Below are positions 11,430 to 22,420 of a DNA stretch of 64,000 nt, in pieces. The notes beneath the pieces are model-generated. The model had not been told where the DNA came from. It was given only the letters and a program-made list of their open reading frames with translations, and made no database searches. How positions within the stretch are numbered: the first letter of the stretch is position 1; every line of letters starts with the position of its first letter. The DNA comes from Dermanyssus gallinae (taxonomy: Eukaryota > Arthropoda > Arachnida > Mesostigmata > Dermanyssidae). The stretch spans positions 124,001 through 188,000 of the forward strand of contig QVRM01005974.1 of assembly GCA_003439945.1 (NCBI GenBank), in the 5' to 3' direction. Both the position numbers and the translations under genes were made by a program.

Positions 11430-12150
11430 CTCTCAACATGTGTTGGTGGATTATTTTACACTCTTTAGCCGCGCCCTCGCTCTTCGAGGTGGCTGAAGTT
11501 TGGAACGCGATACGAAGTGATCGGTTGGGCAAGGCAACAGGTTTTCACATGATACGGTACGAGCATCTATGGCAAGCAGCCCATCTATCACCGTGCCTTG
11601 GTGCCCCTTTTAAAGGGGCGCTAAAAATTCCCATTTGCTGGCAGACTGAAGAACAAGCCTATTCAGTGAGACGTCAAAAAGAAAGAGCAATCCTGGCCCC
11701 TCATCGTACGAAAGAATAGCATAAAAGTCCACTACATAAGCATTTCTCGGCAATGTTGGCTTACCGATTGTAGATGTTCTTAGAAACCACTGACGCTGTA
11801 CCTGAGGAGCAACACGGAGTTAGGAAAGGCTGATCTAGGATATCAACGTGCGCCAAAACTAAACACTTTAAGAACTGCACACACGCGTTACCGCGAAGTG
11901 CCCAGTCTTTGTGTGTAGTTCTTTGAGTTGTGCGAGGACGCATCCCTACTCAGTATCGTACAAACTACAGGCATTGGCCAGAAAAAGGTCCGTTGCTGCT
12001 CTTTCATACTGTGGCAGAGCCGCACAAGGAGAACCTCAGAGTCTTTTACAGAACTAAAGCTAACTTCTTGAATAAAGTGCTAATGTTGCGTTGTACTAGC
12101 CATCATTGGTTAGTAATAACCGAAAACGGTCTTCCTAAACCATGAATGTT
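11430..12150 (+). pseudogene. LINE reverse transcriptase fragment
   Basis: The frame at 11438-11719 reads VAEVWNAIRSDRLGKATGF, then YEHLW, resembling the start of a non-LTR RT domain (AI..LK.GKA.GPDGI..E.L). About 80 bp further on, another frame gives TDAVPEEQHGVRKG, the EQHGFR.GRS motif. Frameshifts and stops separate the blocks, and motif C (YADD) was not found. This is a decayed fragment. Confidence 0.5.
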
Positions 12151-13189
12151 CTTGCTGAGAACTGTAATGTTTATAGAATTTCAGCTGCCAAACACGATTA
12201 AGAAAAATGGCCTAGCGGGGCGTTTCTTAATAATTTGGTGAAGTTGCACGTGTTGACGTGTCCTCTGTCAATATTCAATGTTGTCTATGTCTCAGCTATA
12301 TACATTTTTACCCCCATGCTCTATCTGTACATTATAATCTGCCTATATTATGAATTTGAACGTCATTCACCTACTGACATTTTGTGTCGTTCTTTTCAGT
12401 CAAACTGCATACAGAGGTCATTCATTGGCAGAGATTCGCAGTCTCTCGCTGTTCTGCCGCACATGCCTCTGTCTATTAAGAGTTGGTGTTTTGTTAAGTT
12501 GTCTTCATAAGATTTAATAGTGGCATCACAATTCACGCAATGTAAATTGTGCTATGATGGATAGGCAGCAAGATCTTATGTTAGGCACTGACGTATGTTA
12601 TAAGGCCAAACTAACATTTAACTTAGAATTCCTTCGTAGGACGGACCTCGGTTGCAAGCGACCCGCACTCGACCAGATCAGAATATGTATACACTTCTGA
12701 GCAAATCAATTGCATCACACATCGCATTTTACTTTAGGCATTGTTGTAATCAAATGGTAGCACCATATTCAAATTTATCACAGTATTCGAAAGACAATTG
12801 CATTTGCTTTAAGACACGATGAGAATGTTGAAGCGATACGTTTCATTTTTACCGTATCAGGCAGTAAACTGGCAAAACGCTTAGATATGCAATGTTGGTT
12901 TAGTCATCTTCGTTCGATTCGCAGGTGTCTCATGTCATATAACATATAACGTGTCTAGTAAAACGATTCTTGTCGGCAAGTCAGTAACATTAACAGCATA
13001 ACGAATTTAGAGAAATTGACACCACGCCAAAAAGAGCCGCCCAGATCGCTATTTTGCTAGAGTGTGTCTATAATAATCGCTCTGTAGCTCGTCAATTGAT
13101 TTTCGTTGCGTTATCTGTCAGATCTGATTATTTCATAGAATACGGTTAAGTTCATCGTCGGATAACACAAACAGTGCGGCGCTTGTGGC
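12151..13189. other. Unassigned sequence
   Basis: About 1 kb of AT-rich sequence with no recognised element. Confidence 0.3.
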
Positions 13190-13620
13190 CGATGCTGCTG
13201 TTGCTGCTGCTGCTGCTGTCGGCACTGTGTTCGTGGTCATCGCTATTTCTTGACTATAGTGCCCAACTCTCCTCACAGGACCATCGGAGTCGTTCGAGCC
13301 CCGGATGTGGTTGGTTTACAACCGCGGCTGCATATTATCTATCCTTATTAATTAATTATGAAAGCGTGCCACGAGGGGACACGTTGTCTGTCGCTCACGT
13401 CGCGACTTATTTCGCCTCATGTCGATCAAGAGCCAATTCGAATTCCGAAGCTTGTCCGATAAACGGTTTTTTGTCGTCTGCCGCTTCCCAATCGTCCCCC
13501 TTTCGGGCTTCGTCTCCGGCGTCTTGCGCTCTGCCCATCTCGTGCGCCTCTTCTAAGGTCGCGCCTCCGGGTGGTGGCCAATTAAGTATGTATCGATTCG
13601 TATGGTTATCAGACAAATAG
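13190..13620 (+). repeat. Tandem duplication, unit 1 (about 440 bp)
   Basis: This unit is followed by a diverged direct copy at 13648-14062. Shared blocks in order: GATGCTG(T/C)TG near the start, GTGTTCGTGGTC, TCGCTATTTC, CCGCGGCTGCATAT, TTAATTA, AGCGTGC, CGATCRAGAGCC, CCGAAG.TTGTCC, AATAAACG, CTCATCTCGTGCGC and ATTCGTATG. The 148-residue frame at 13174 starts in a Leu run and is not preserved in unit 2, so coding is not supported. A non-coding functional or simply duplicated host sequence is more likely. Confidence 0.75.
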
Positions 13621-13647
13621 CTATTGTCTGTGCTTTTTGTGACCCTT

Positions 13648-14062
13648 GATGCTGTTGCTGCCGGCGTTGTGTTCGTGGTCGTGGTCGTCGCTATTTCGTG
13701 TCCTGAGTGCCCAACTTGTCACAAGACCATTGGGGTCGCGCACTAGATGTGGTTAATCAGCCGCGGCTGCATATCATCCATCCATATGAACTAATTAAGT
13801 AAGCGTGCTATGAGGCGGTACATCGTCGCGGGTTGCTTGCGCGCCTCGACGTGCTTTGTCTCATATCGATCGAGAGCCGACGTTGCGAACCCCGAAGTTT
13901 GTCCAATAAACGTTTTTGTCACTCGCTCCTCGAAAGGGGGAACCTTTTGACGCTTCCTCTCTGAAGGACTGCGCCCTCCTCATCTCGTGCGCTCTTTCGA
14001 GGGACGCCCCTCGAATAGCGAATTAAATATGCATTCATTCGTATGCTTTTCTGATGTGGTTG
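13648..14062 (+). repeat. Tandem duplication, unit 2
   Basis: This is the diverged partner of 13190-13620, with many substitutions and small indels, including an extra GTGGTC. No terminal inverted repeats or target duplications were seen, so it looks like a segmental tandem duplication and not a transposon. Confidence 0.75.
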
Positions 14063-14442
14063 TGTGAGCCATCATCCATCGACAAATGAACGCGTTGCAA
14101 ATCGGGTGTCGCTCGGTTATCTATGTACTCTAATTGGATCTAGTCGGAGGCCGAATGGAGACATTAGGAATTTCACGAGCGCGTTTCGGATGCAGGCATA
14201 AAAAGCAAAACGCCAGTCGATATGGGGGACATTTTTGGATTAGTATATATTACGTTGTGTTAAGGAAAGAGAGAGAGGTGTGAGGCAAAGAATGCAAAGG
14301 GCGAGATCCAATTTCGCCTCTCGAGACAAGAATTTCGGAGCGTTGTTTGCCGATATGGTATGTTTTAGTTGGGCCCGAAACATCTCAAAAAGAAAACCTT
14401 AACTTTACTGTAGAGTAATTTTTACTATGTATATATATATAG
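14063..14442. other. Unassigned sequence ending in a short TA run
   Basis: A GA-rich stretch lies at 14264-14300. The last bases (14430-14442) are alternating TA directly before a transposon-like AGGGTGTTTGC terminus. Confidence 0.35.
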
Positions 14443-15060
14443 GGTGTTTGCAAACGAGTCTGATATATTTCAAGTGACACAAACCCCAGACATTTAAAAG
14501 TCATGCTTCAATAACGCTCGCCAATCACCGTGAAGCAAAAAGCAATAGGGTGACGATTCCTTTGGAATAGTAGCCGCACCAGGCAGTCATACGTATATGG
14601 CACATTTAGTGGCTCTTTGTTAATCATGTAAGGGTTCTCGGTTGCCCAATGTGACATTTTTGTTCGTTCACAATTTCATTTAGGTAGAAATGGGCTTTGT
14701 CGGAAAAGATCATTTCTTGACAAAGTCGGCATCACGCTGCATCGCCTCGGAAGCCTAACTAGCAAAGTTTAGCTGCTAGTGAGTCCGTAAGTTTGAGGTT
14801 TCTTGCGACAGTTGAACCTTTACTGTATTCATCGCTAAATTCGACTTTAAAATACACCAGCTTGACGGGCACGAAAAAACTCCGTTGTTAAGCACGTCGC
14901 CGGACCGATGTTTTTCGGACACTGTCGGCCCTAACGGTGATATGTGCAATCAAACGAGAGCTCTGTGGTCCTGTGAAACTTTTGCACAAGTTCACAAATG
15001 GTGTTTTCACGAGGGCGGTTATATTAACCGTTAATTACACGAATAGCTAGCCAGCACGCC
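14443..15060 (-). pseudogene. Decayed mariner-like transposase fragment
   Basis: On the minus strand, around 15020-14900, the frame reads RENTICELVQKFH followed by a GR-rich stretch, as in the N-terminal helix-turn-helix linker of mariner-like transposases. Around 14720-14640 it reads MIFSDKAHFYLNEIVN and CHIGQPRT, matching the first catalytic Asp region (FSD.AHF.L.G.VN.QN.R.WG). Then follows MTAWCGYYSKGIVT. The second and third catalytic residues are missing. The terminus AGGGTGTTTGC at 14443 after TA resembles the CAGGGTGT ends of the foldback elements. Confidence 0.65.
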
Positions 15061-15267
15061 CGTAGACAGTCTTTTGTTCTCTTCGTGATGTTCTTTCACA
15101 ATATCTACGCGTTTTACCGTAGAGTATATGGTAAGGCAGGGTAGGTCTGCTAAATCTATCTTGGGTTCGGCAGCTTTAGCCTGTTTTTGTTTACGAACAG
15201 AGCATGGTGCGGCGAGGGCAGAGCTAAGCGAGGGAACTTGTGAAATATTCCAGCTGATTATTGGGAC

Positions 15268-15272
<5 letters not shown>

Positions 15273-15311
<39 letters not shown>
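15273..15311. repeat. (TA)n microsatellite at foldback edge
   Basis: It ends exactly where the FB1 terminus CAGGGTGTTTC begins. Confidence 0.95.
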
Positions 15312-15314
<3 letters not shown>

Positions 15315-16399
15315 GGTGTTTCAGGAATATTTGAAGCACGATATATGGAATTGTAGAGCTCGTTAAAGCAGATGTTTTTTCCAATGGAACATGGTCTCTT
15401 AGAAGTCTTGTTTCGGAGTGAGAGTGAAATTACTGCAATTTGTGACACTGGTGTTTTTGCCCGACATAGGAGCATAAAATGTGCTGTTGCGAGACAACCA
15501 ATTTTCCTAGACAGAAACTAAGCACACCTTCGTGTTCGTGATAAAATTCTGCTCCATCTGAAGAATATACAAGGCCGGTCCGAAGACGCGACATGATCGC
15601 TTAGAAGAGAATTCGCCAAAAATGAAGTTCTTGATTAGCGTTTACGCCAAATACTTGAGAATCATAACCCTGAAACTACTCACAGCGCTCAGAACGGACA
15701 TATTCAACGCACAAGGCGCAGATTCATGGCGATCATTTTGGTACCAAACATATGTCAATGCGAGCTGTGGTTGCGAAGTAATTACGATTTTTTGGAGGGC
15801 ATGTCTAGATTAAGTGCATAAAAAATGACGCGCTGCGGCTGTCGCGCGACACGTCAGCGGTAGTGAACGTCGCCACACAGTCATTTTACATGCACTTAAT
15901 CTGAACATGCCCTCCGAAAAATCGTAATTACTCCGCAACCACAGCTCACATTGACACATGTTTGGTACTAAATTGATCGCCATGAATTGCGCATGAATAT
16001 GTCCGTAGTGCCTGCGAGTGTCCTGCGAGTGGTTGTAGGGTTATGATTCTGAAGTATTTGGCATGTACGCTAATAAAGAACTTCATTTTTGGCGAATTCT
16101 CTTCTAAGCGACCATGTCGCGTCTTCTGCCCGGCCTTGCATATTCTTCAGATGGAGCAGAATTTTATCACGAACACGACGGTGTGCTTAGTTTCTGTCTA
16201 GGTGGACTGGTTGTCTCGGAACAGCACATTTTGTGCTCCTATGTCGGGCAAAAACACCACTGTCACAAATTGTAGTAATTTCACTCTCACTCCGGAACAA
16301 GACTTCTTAGAGACTATGTTCCATTGGAAAAAAAAACATCTGTTTTAACGAGCTCTACAATTTCACATATCGCGCTTCAAATATTCCTGCAACACCCTG
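15312..16399. mobile_element. Foldback element FB1 (1,088 bp)
   Basis: The whole element is a diverged inverted repeat. The left arm is about 15312-15829, the right arm about 15881-16399, and the loop about 50 bp. The ends are CAGGGTGTTTCAGGAATATT and its complement, and TA flanks both sides (15310-15311 and 16400-16401). It encodes no transposase I can see. It is best read as a non-autonomous foldback MITE of a TA-targeting (Tc1/mariner superfamily) element. The arms differ by scattered substitutions, so it is not a recent palindrome. Confidence 0.88.
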
Positions 16400-16405
16400 T
16401 ATATA

Positions 16406-17535
16406 CAGGGTCATTCATATTGTTGTGCACGCATTTCGAGGTTTGATAGAACTCGGCAAGACAATAAGTTTTCCCTATAGAGGGAAGACGTGGAAACGTC
16501 TTGTTTAGGAGAGAGAGTGAAGTTCATAAAAGTAGTTTTTCTGCTTTTTTTTCCTACATAGTTGTGCGAAATCTCTGTTTGCGGGAGAACCACAAACGCA
16601 AAATTCTGCACAACGGAAGACACTTCACTAGCTTGCGTAGCAAAAAGCTAATTTCCAAATTAAGGAAAATCATGAAAAGTCGATATTTTACGTTAACGCT
16701 TTTTCATGAAAAATTGTAAAATTTTTCCATTGCGACCAAAAATGTACGTCCGAAAGACCACTCTCGCGCAATAGCAAATTTAATGCCCATCATTTTCGTA
16801 TCAAGGTGATGGTGCTGCGTTACGTAGTTGTCAAATCACTAAGCTTTTTCGATAGCCATATCGAAAGCGAAGGCATGCATATTTCCATAGGGCGTATGAG
16901 AAAGTTAGGTACATATTTTGAGGTTTGGTAGAACTCAACAAGAGAATAAATTTTCCTAGTGGAAGGAGGGGGCGGAAACGTCTTGGCAAATTTGTACGGT
17001 TCTGAACGTGAAAACTTGCACGTAAAACGTAACAACTATGACTGTCGAAAAAGCTTAATGACTTGACAACTACGTAACGCAGCACCATCACCTTGATAAG
17101 AAAATTATGAAAATTTGCTATTGCGTGAGAGTGGTCTTTCGGACGTACATTTTTGGTCGCAATGGAAAAAATTTACGATTTTTCATGAAAAGGCGTTAAC
17201 GTAAAATATCGACTTTATATGTCTTTCCTTAATCTGGGTATTAGCTTTTTGGTACGCAAGCTAGTGAAGTATCTTCCGTTGTGCAGAATTTTGCTCCAAA
17301 CACGCCGGTGTAATCGGTTCCTTCATGCCTGGTTGACTGGTTCTCCGGAGAGAGATTTCGCACAGAGATTTCGCACAACTATGTAGGAAAAAAAAGACAG
17401 ACAAACTACTTTTATAAACTTCACTCTCTCTCCTAAACAAGACGTTTCCACGTCTTCCCTCCATAGGGAAAACTTATTTTCTTGCCGAGTTCTATCAAAC
17501 GTCGAAATGCGTGCACAACATTATGAATGACCCTG
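16406..17535. mobile_element. Foldback element FB2 (1,130 bp)
   Basis: It begins CAGGGTCATTCATA and ends with the complement, TATGAATGACCCTG, with TA on both sides. The arms are about 16406-16857 and 17043-17535. The left arm lacks about 45 bp present in the right arm. Internal blocks (TTTCGAGGTTTGATAGA, GCGTTACGTAGTTG, GGCATGCATA) are shared with the palindrome at 47754-49919, so FB2 is a non-coding relative of that transposase-bearing element. The loop holds another copy of the terminal region, at about 16915-16985. Confidence 0.88.
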
Positions 17536-17546
17536 TATATATATAT

Positions 17547-17592
<46 letters not shown>
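17536..17592. repeat. (TA)n microsatellite at foldback edge
   Basis: It starts at the last base of FB2 and has one ATTACA interruption. Confidence 0.95.
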
Positions 17593-17597
<5 letters not shown>

Positions 17598-18256
17598 AGG
17601 TTGGTGCAGTCAGTGCTAATATCTGAAATGTGGTCGCTCCGTCGGAGAGCCTCGCTGCAACGACAAGTGCCACCCAGATGCGATATCAGGTACCGACAAC
17701 GGCACTATGTAGCGTCGCGTGCCACGACCCGAATAGTATGCCTGCGTAGTCTATACATCACACTGTAGTATGCTGCGTTCGCGTAGCCAGTGTGTCGCAA
17801 TGGCGGTCGTAGCCCGACCTTGATTGCCTGACAGATAGATGGGTATGTTCCTTGATCCATCATCGTATCCGCTGGCCGCCCGCTGATCGCCCGGTCATCC
17901 GTTTGACTAGAGGATTCTGCTGCTGCCAGATGATTGTGGCGTAAATGGGACCTCCTTGGTGGAATGTCCTCTGTTTTGCCTGTTGTAGCGGCGACTACAG
18001 ATGTTCTCTTCCTCGACTCCTGCCCACCGCCCCCCTCCCAAAATGAGGAAGCGTTAGGCTTAGAGGCCGAACACACAGATTGGCGACACACGACTCTTCG
18101 ATCTATCTTGCTGTAATCGTTCTTCTAGCTCATCATAATTTACAGTGGGGGTAACAGGCACCATCGATTACCAACAGACATTGATGGTTTGACGTACGAC
18201 GTGTATAAGTACATGCAAATTTATGTTGATACATATTCGTATATATATTTACATGC

Positions 18257-18258
<2 letters not shown>
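17593..18258. other. Unassigned sequence
   Basis: Relatively GC-rich at 17620-18110. The 128-residue minus-strand frame has no recognised motif. Confidence 0.3.

Positions 18259-18300
<42 letters not shown>
18259..18300. repeat. (TA)n microsatellite
   Basis: Alternating TA directly before dispersed repeat F. A second short TA tract follows repeat F at about 18369-18390. Confidence 0.95.
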
Positions 18301-18305
<5 letters not shown>

Positions 18306-18365
18306 AATATTGTGATGATTTATTAATAATTTACAATACGTTTGCACACTCGGCAGTGCTCGCCT
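18301..18365 (+). repeat. Dispersed repeat F, copy 1
   Basis: These 65 bp match 60566-60630 with about three differences. The sequence starts TAGAAAATATTGTGATG and ends GCTCGCCT. Both copies are bordered by AT-rich simple sequence, so it may be the surviving part of an element inserted in (TA)n. Confidence 0.85.
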
Positions 18366-18904
18366 AAATATATATATATATATATATAAATATAAATATA
18401 TGCTTTAGATTATTAACCATGTATTAGAAAATTTCTCATTAACAGAACACAGTGCTATTTAGTCAATTGGATATTATAATGCGTGTCGTGTTCCTGAATA
18501 TTATATATGCGTACAAGTTATATCCATGTACGCATGTGCATACGTACTCAAGTATGTTCGAAATGATGCATTAACTTTCATAATGCATAGTTTCTGCGAA
18601 TATTGCACGTGTCTTAAAACTTGCACATATCGTCGTTATTGTATTCATAGATGTCTATGTTCGTGAAGATAATCTGACTATGTTATCCTGCATAACGTCC
18701 TGCTGTCTTGCCTTGATTTCTTCTACCTGTTCGAATGGACAACCCTGCTTCCTGACTACTTACCATTTCCAAACATGATATTTTGTTCTTTCTGTAGCTT
18801 TAGTATACATGTACGGTTTGTAGTGTTTTCTAGTTAAAAGCAATATTTCAATGAGTTCTTATTCTTTGCTCATGTTTTATTCTCTCATGCTCATGATTCA
18901 TGTT
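18366..18904. other. Unassigned AT-rich sequence
   Basis: Nothing recognised. It adjoins a decayed LINE fragment on the minus strand. Confidence 0.3.
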
Positions 18905-19490
18905 TAAGCGCTGATGTCGTTGACACATTTTCGGCAGTCTGATTGCACACGATATACTATGATGTACGCCGTTCTATTTTTGATCATTCACTTGTATGCA
19001 GTAGCCGATAACAGGAACGATTATTATCTTAAAGCAGCTCAAAATCGCCGAGTTTTTGTAGAAGCATTGTCTTTGCACGCAATGCAGTCTTTGCGCACAT
19101 CTTTTTGATATGCCTATTAAATAGTCGAGGTATAATTTATGACCCAGGTCCTTTTCTTCGATTTTCATTTCGAAGTCGCCTGCTACATTGAGAACTTTGT
19201 CTCTAAAAGGCTTATTAAAAAAATTACATGTTGCATGTTTTCCAGTTTGGGAGAGCGCAGGTTTCAGTCTTGCTGAAGTGCAATAGCAAGGCCTTCTGCA
19301 TCACGGAGGCCCCGGCACCAGGTATATAGCTAGTGTTATCGATATTGCTTGTGAGTCTATTTTTGTGCTACTTTGAAGCCCCAGTTAAGTAGAACTGTAA
19401 GTAGATTCGGCTTTTAGCAAGTACAAAAAGTCATCTGCGTTAGGCACGCAGCGTTTTAATGTATCGTAGTGTGTTTGCAAAGTCAGCTTA
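18905..19490 (-). pseudogene. LINE reverse transcriptase fragment (post-palm region)
   Basis: On the minus strand, NADDFLYLLKAESTYSS near 19440 resembles the YADD box and following residues. Then come LLLHFSKTETCALPNWKT and the open frame at 18974-19168, DLGHKLYLDYLIG..SKRCAQRL, and YKNSAILSCFKIIIVPVIGYC. The last follows the LGV..D..L.W..HI, then LYK..V.P.L.Y pattern of non-LTR RT proteins. Stops and frame changes separate the blocks. Confidence 0.5.
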
Positions 19491-20459
19491 AGTTATTGGG
19501 GATGAACGTGAGATTTTTTATAGGGTGTATATAACGTGATTACACGTTCTATCCAATCAAGATAGCCTCCCATGGTAGATATACATATTTCTCTCTCTCA
19601 GCGATCTGATAAAGAATGACTCAATTTTTTTTGTAGAAATATCTATTTTTGCACTCAAACGCGTTCTTATGTTGAAAGGTAACACCTCTTTTTTATGAGG
19701 AAGCTAAGTTGCTTCTCTTACAACCCTTATTATATTATTTTTCGTTGAGCAGAGTAGAATCCATAATAAGCTGGTAGTTCATCAAAACATACAATAAATT
19801 TATTTTGGTGCGTCTTTTTTATTAGATATACCGGGGGCAGTGTAACATTTTTGTTCTGTAGTGTGTCCGTGTTTCATTGCCTGTTAGACTCACTTCTCGT
19901 TAAATACGATTGTGCGCTCCAAAAAAATAATTCTTTGATAAAGGCGCATTTTTACGCATCGGTTAGAACCCACATTCTAAACAATCTAATCGTTTTCAAG
20001 TGCAGAATTTTTTTCCGAAACCAAAAACAAGTTTGGGAATGAAATTCCCTAATGAAATTTTCGGAACCAAGATTACACTGTCGCACGAACCGTCACATCT
20101 AAGGGCCCGAATGCATATGCACGATGTTTTTCTGGTTAATTGCTCAATGTCGATTTACCCTGACCAACACCAGTAGCTCGGTGGTTTTTGAGATATTCGA
20201 TATATGTAACTATTTCGTTTATTGACTAAATAGTAGGTGTTATATTTACGGTTATAAACAGTTTACAGAACTCCCCCGCCTAGATTGCATCCGATTGGTG
20301 CTTGTTCTGTGAACGCCCAGGGATATTAGAGGAATGCAGCTTTGAGATCAGCAAGGGCTTACCCAGCTGTGAGGCCTAGCTTTAAATCAAAACTGCTGTG
20401 GGGCTGTGAACTGACCTAAGAACCTTACCGATTCCTTCGCAGGGGTTTATTTGTTTAAT
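19491..20459. other. Unassigned sequence
   Basis: AT-rich, with no recognised motif. Parts of 20270-20459 may be the decayed end of the next LINE fragment. Confidence 0.3.
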
Positions 20460-20770
20460 AACAAATCATTTTATAATAATACATTTTGCTTAAAACACAA
20501 ATTGGTTGTTAGTTCGACACCGAGGTTAGCAAAATGTTTTACATACTGGACAGGGTCTACCTGCAGATAAAGCCCATCATCGTTAGCAGTCTTCCGCCTC
20601 CCCTGAATTTAAGGGCTTTCGTTTTTCTACTCTATAATCAGGCCATTAGTATTTACATACATTTGCAGAATTAGAAGCTCTTACTGAGTGTGAGAACGGC
20701 TTTTGGAAAAGAGAACCAAATCGTCTTTATTACTTAACGTGGCAACGACGCTTGAGCTCATCTGATGTTT
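20460..20770 (-). pseudogene. LINE reverse transcriptase fragment (YxDD box)
   Basis: The minus-strand frame reads SNKDDLVLFSKSRSH, an aberrant YADD box with Lys instead of Ala. It is followed by LLILQMYVNTNGLIIE, then, after a stop, DGLYLQVDPVQYVKHFANLGVELTTN. The last matches the V..FKYLGV.L motif that follows the RT palm. Several stops show that it is inactive. Confidence 0.5.
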
Positions 20771-21389
20771 CAACTGGGTCTTTCAGAGTTATATTATCGC
20801 CAATTCATAATTCGGACGGCATGTCCACTAAATCAAACGTTCTGCTGAATGTAGATCTAAAAGCATTTTTAAGGAGGTTGGTTTTTATTTCAAGTCCCCT
20901 AGACCACGCCGCCACTTTTACTGAATCTAAAAATACCACAGAGTCAGTTGATGAACTCCCAGAGTTAGGTGGGCTCAAAAAGCAGGGATTTTTGAAATTA
21001 TTAAAATATAATGCTTTTTTTTGTAGCGCTGATTGTAAGGAGGTATCGACGATGGCTGTTTTTGGTAGAACAGGCGATTTTCGGGTCAACCAAATTAATC
21101 TTACCAGGTCTGCAGTGCAACTATTAACCCTGCGACGCAGTAAGCCTAAAGAAAAGGGAAACTAACCAATACGATCGGTTTATTAGTTAACCACGGTCTC
21201 TCGTAGACACAGAGCGCCGGACACCGATCTAGGCTCTTCCTGCATCCTTGAACCTCTGGGTGTTACGCACGCTGCTGAGCCTAAGTTAAAGGATTGACGC
21301 GCATGAGTTTACAAGTTAACAGGGATCAATTACCAGAGAACGAGGAACTAACTTATGTATAGTTTTTTATTAAGAATGTAAGTGGAGCG
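20771..21389. other. Unassigned sequence with open frames on both strands
   Basis: The plus strand is open for 137 residues (20752-21165) and the minus strand for 94 residues (20805-21089). Neither has a recognised domain. The minus frame lies directly upstream of the LINE YxDD fragment and may belong to it. Confidence 0.3.
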
Positions 21390-21660
21390 ACAATTGTCTC
21401 CTGGGAACGTGTGCACGGGAATATTACTCCATCTCGTAAAGAGTGGGTTGGGACCACTTCAACAGCGCGTGTCCCGGAAGGGTGCCGCGTTCCCGCGTTG
21501 GACGTCGAGATCGAGGCGCTCCCTCAGATCAAAAGCCGCAGATCTCTTATCTCCAATTGCGAGGTTCAACTGCTCATCGATTCCGTGGAGAAGCTTGCGA
21601 GTGACGTCGCCTGGGGCGCCCAAGGCCTCGAACGCTAGCGGTTGGAACTCATGTGGGTAA
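21390..21660 (-). pseudogene. LINE C-terminal domain fragment, copy 2
   Basis: The minus strand reads FQPLAFEALGAPGDVTRKLL, then AIGDKRSAAF and RERLDLDVQRGNAAPF. The order matches the plus-strand fragment at 2137-2410 and the QRGNA-type C-terminal domain known from invertebrate non-LTR retrotransposons. No RT domain adjoins it. The plus-strand frames here are shadows. Confidence 0.55.
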
Positions 21661-21705
21661 CTTATTGATGCGTATGTCGCGGACTTCCTTGTCTCCGCTA
21701 GTATT

Positions 21706-21708
<3 letters not shown>

Positions 21709-21758
<50 letters not shown>
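21709..21758. repeat. (TA)n microsatellite
   Basis: About 50 bp of pure TA. Confidence 0.97.
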
Positions 21759-21765
<7 letters not shown>

Positions 21766-21897
21766 TTTTTTCTTTTGTTTGTGTTATTTGCAATTTATTA
21801 TGTGCATTACAACAGTATGGTTGCGTAGCACGTAACGCTATAAGCCCGTGTACGCAGAACTAGAACATTCAAAACATATGCTGTTTTTTATATTTTG

Positions 21898-22212
21898 CAC
21901 CGTGTTACCTAAATGATATACCTAGTAAGTTGGCGTTGCAGTTGTATTTGCAGACATATTGTTTATTTCGCAATAACTTTGCATTTCAAGATGGTACACA
22001 ATTACAATACAGTCGTCAATGTATACAATTTGAACAGTTCAGCGACCGTCCCACTGGGCGAGAAAGTGCAAAGACCGCCGACGCGTTTGGCAGCTCGCTG
22101 CGTGGTATTTAGCGCATATCTGCGAGCAGAACCGGCAACAATCTTGCACCGTGCTATCTAAAAATATACGTATGTTCTAAATATAGTAAGCTGGCGCAAC
22201 AGTTGTATTTTA
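21898..22212 (+). repeat. Direct repeats flanking dispersed repeat D, copy 2
   Basis: Repeat D (22033-22143, plus strand) matches the complement of 1603-1711. It lies just inside two direct repeats at about 21898-21953 and 22146-22212. These share CACCGTG.TA.CTAAA, a TAGTAAG(T/C)TGGCG block and GTTGTATTT. The direct repeats are about 248 bp apart and too diverged to be a recent target duplication. Confidence 0.6.
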
Positions 22213-22215
22213 GTT

Positions 22216-22420
22216 GTCTTAATGGATAATCATATGTGGCTATCTACGCTGGTTACCGGAGTGTTGCCGGTTTGATCCCGTTGTTGAAGGAATCTTCTCT
22301 GAGCGATGCACATTGAGAATAGATGATGACCCAGACTGTTGACAGTCAGAGGCCGTGCTGCCGCAAGGACTGTTGGGCAAACTCTAGATATCTGATATAA
22401 GTCTAGATAGATATCTATAT
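22216..22420 (+). mobile_element. SINE family C, copy 4
   Basis: It has the B box GCCGGTTTGATCCC, then GTTGTTGA, GAGCGATGCACATTGAGAAT, ATGATGAC, GACAGTCAGAGGCCGTGCTGCC and GGACTGTTGGGCAAACTCTA. The order is the same as in copies 1-3. The A-box region (TGGCTATCTACGCTGG) is degraded. Confidence 0.65.

Noticed and set aside
13174..13620. 148-residue frame beginning with a Leu run, resembling a signal peptide
   Set aside because: The Leu run comes from a CTG trinucleotide run, and the frame is not preserved in the tandem partner at 13648-14062.
21382..21660. Plus-strand 92-residue frame
   Set aside because: The minus strand shows the LINE C-terminal motif series, so the plus frame is its shadow.
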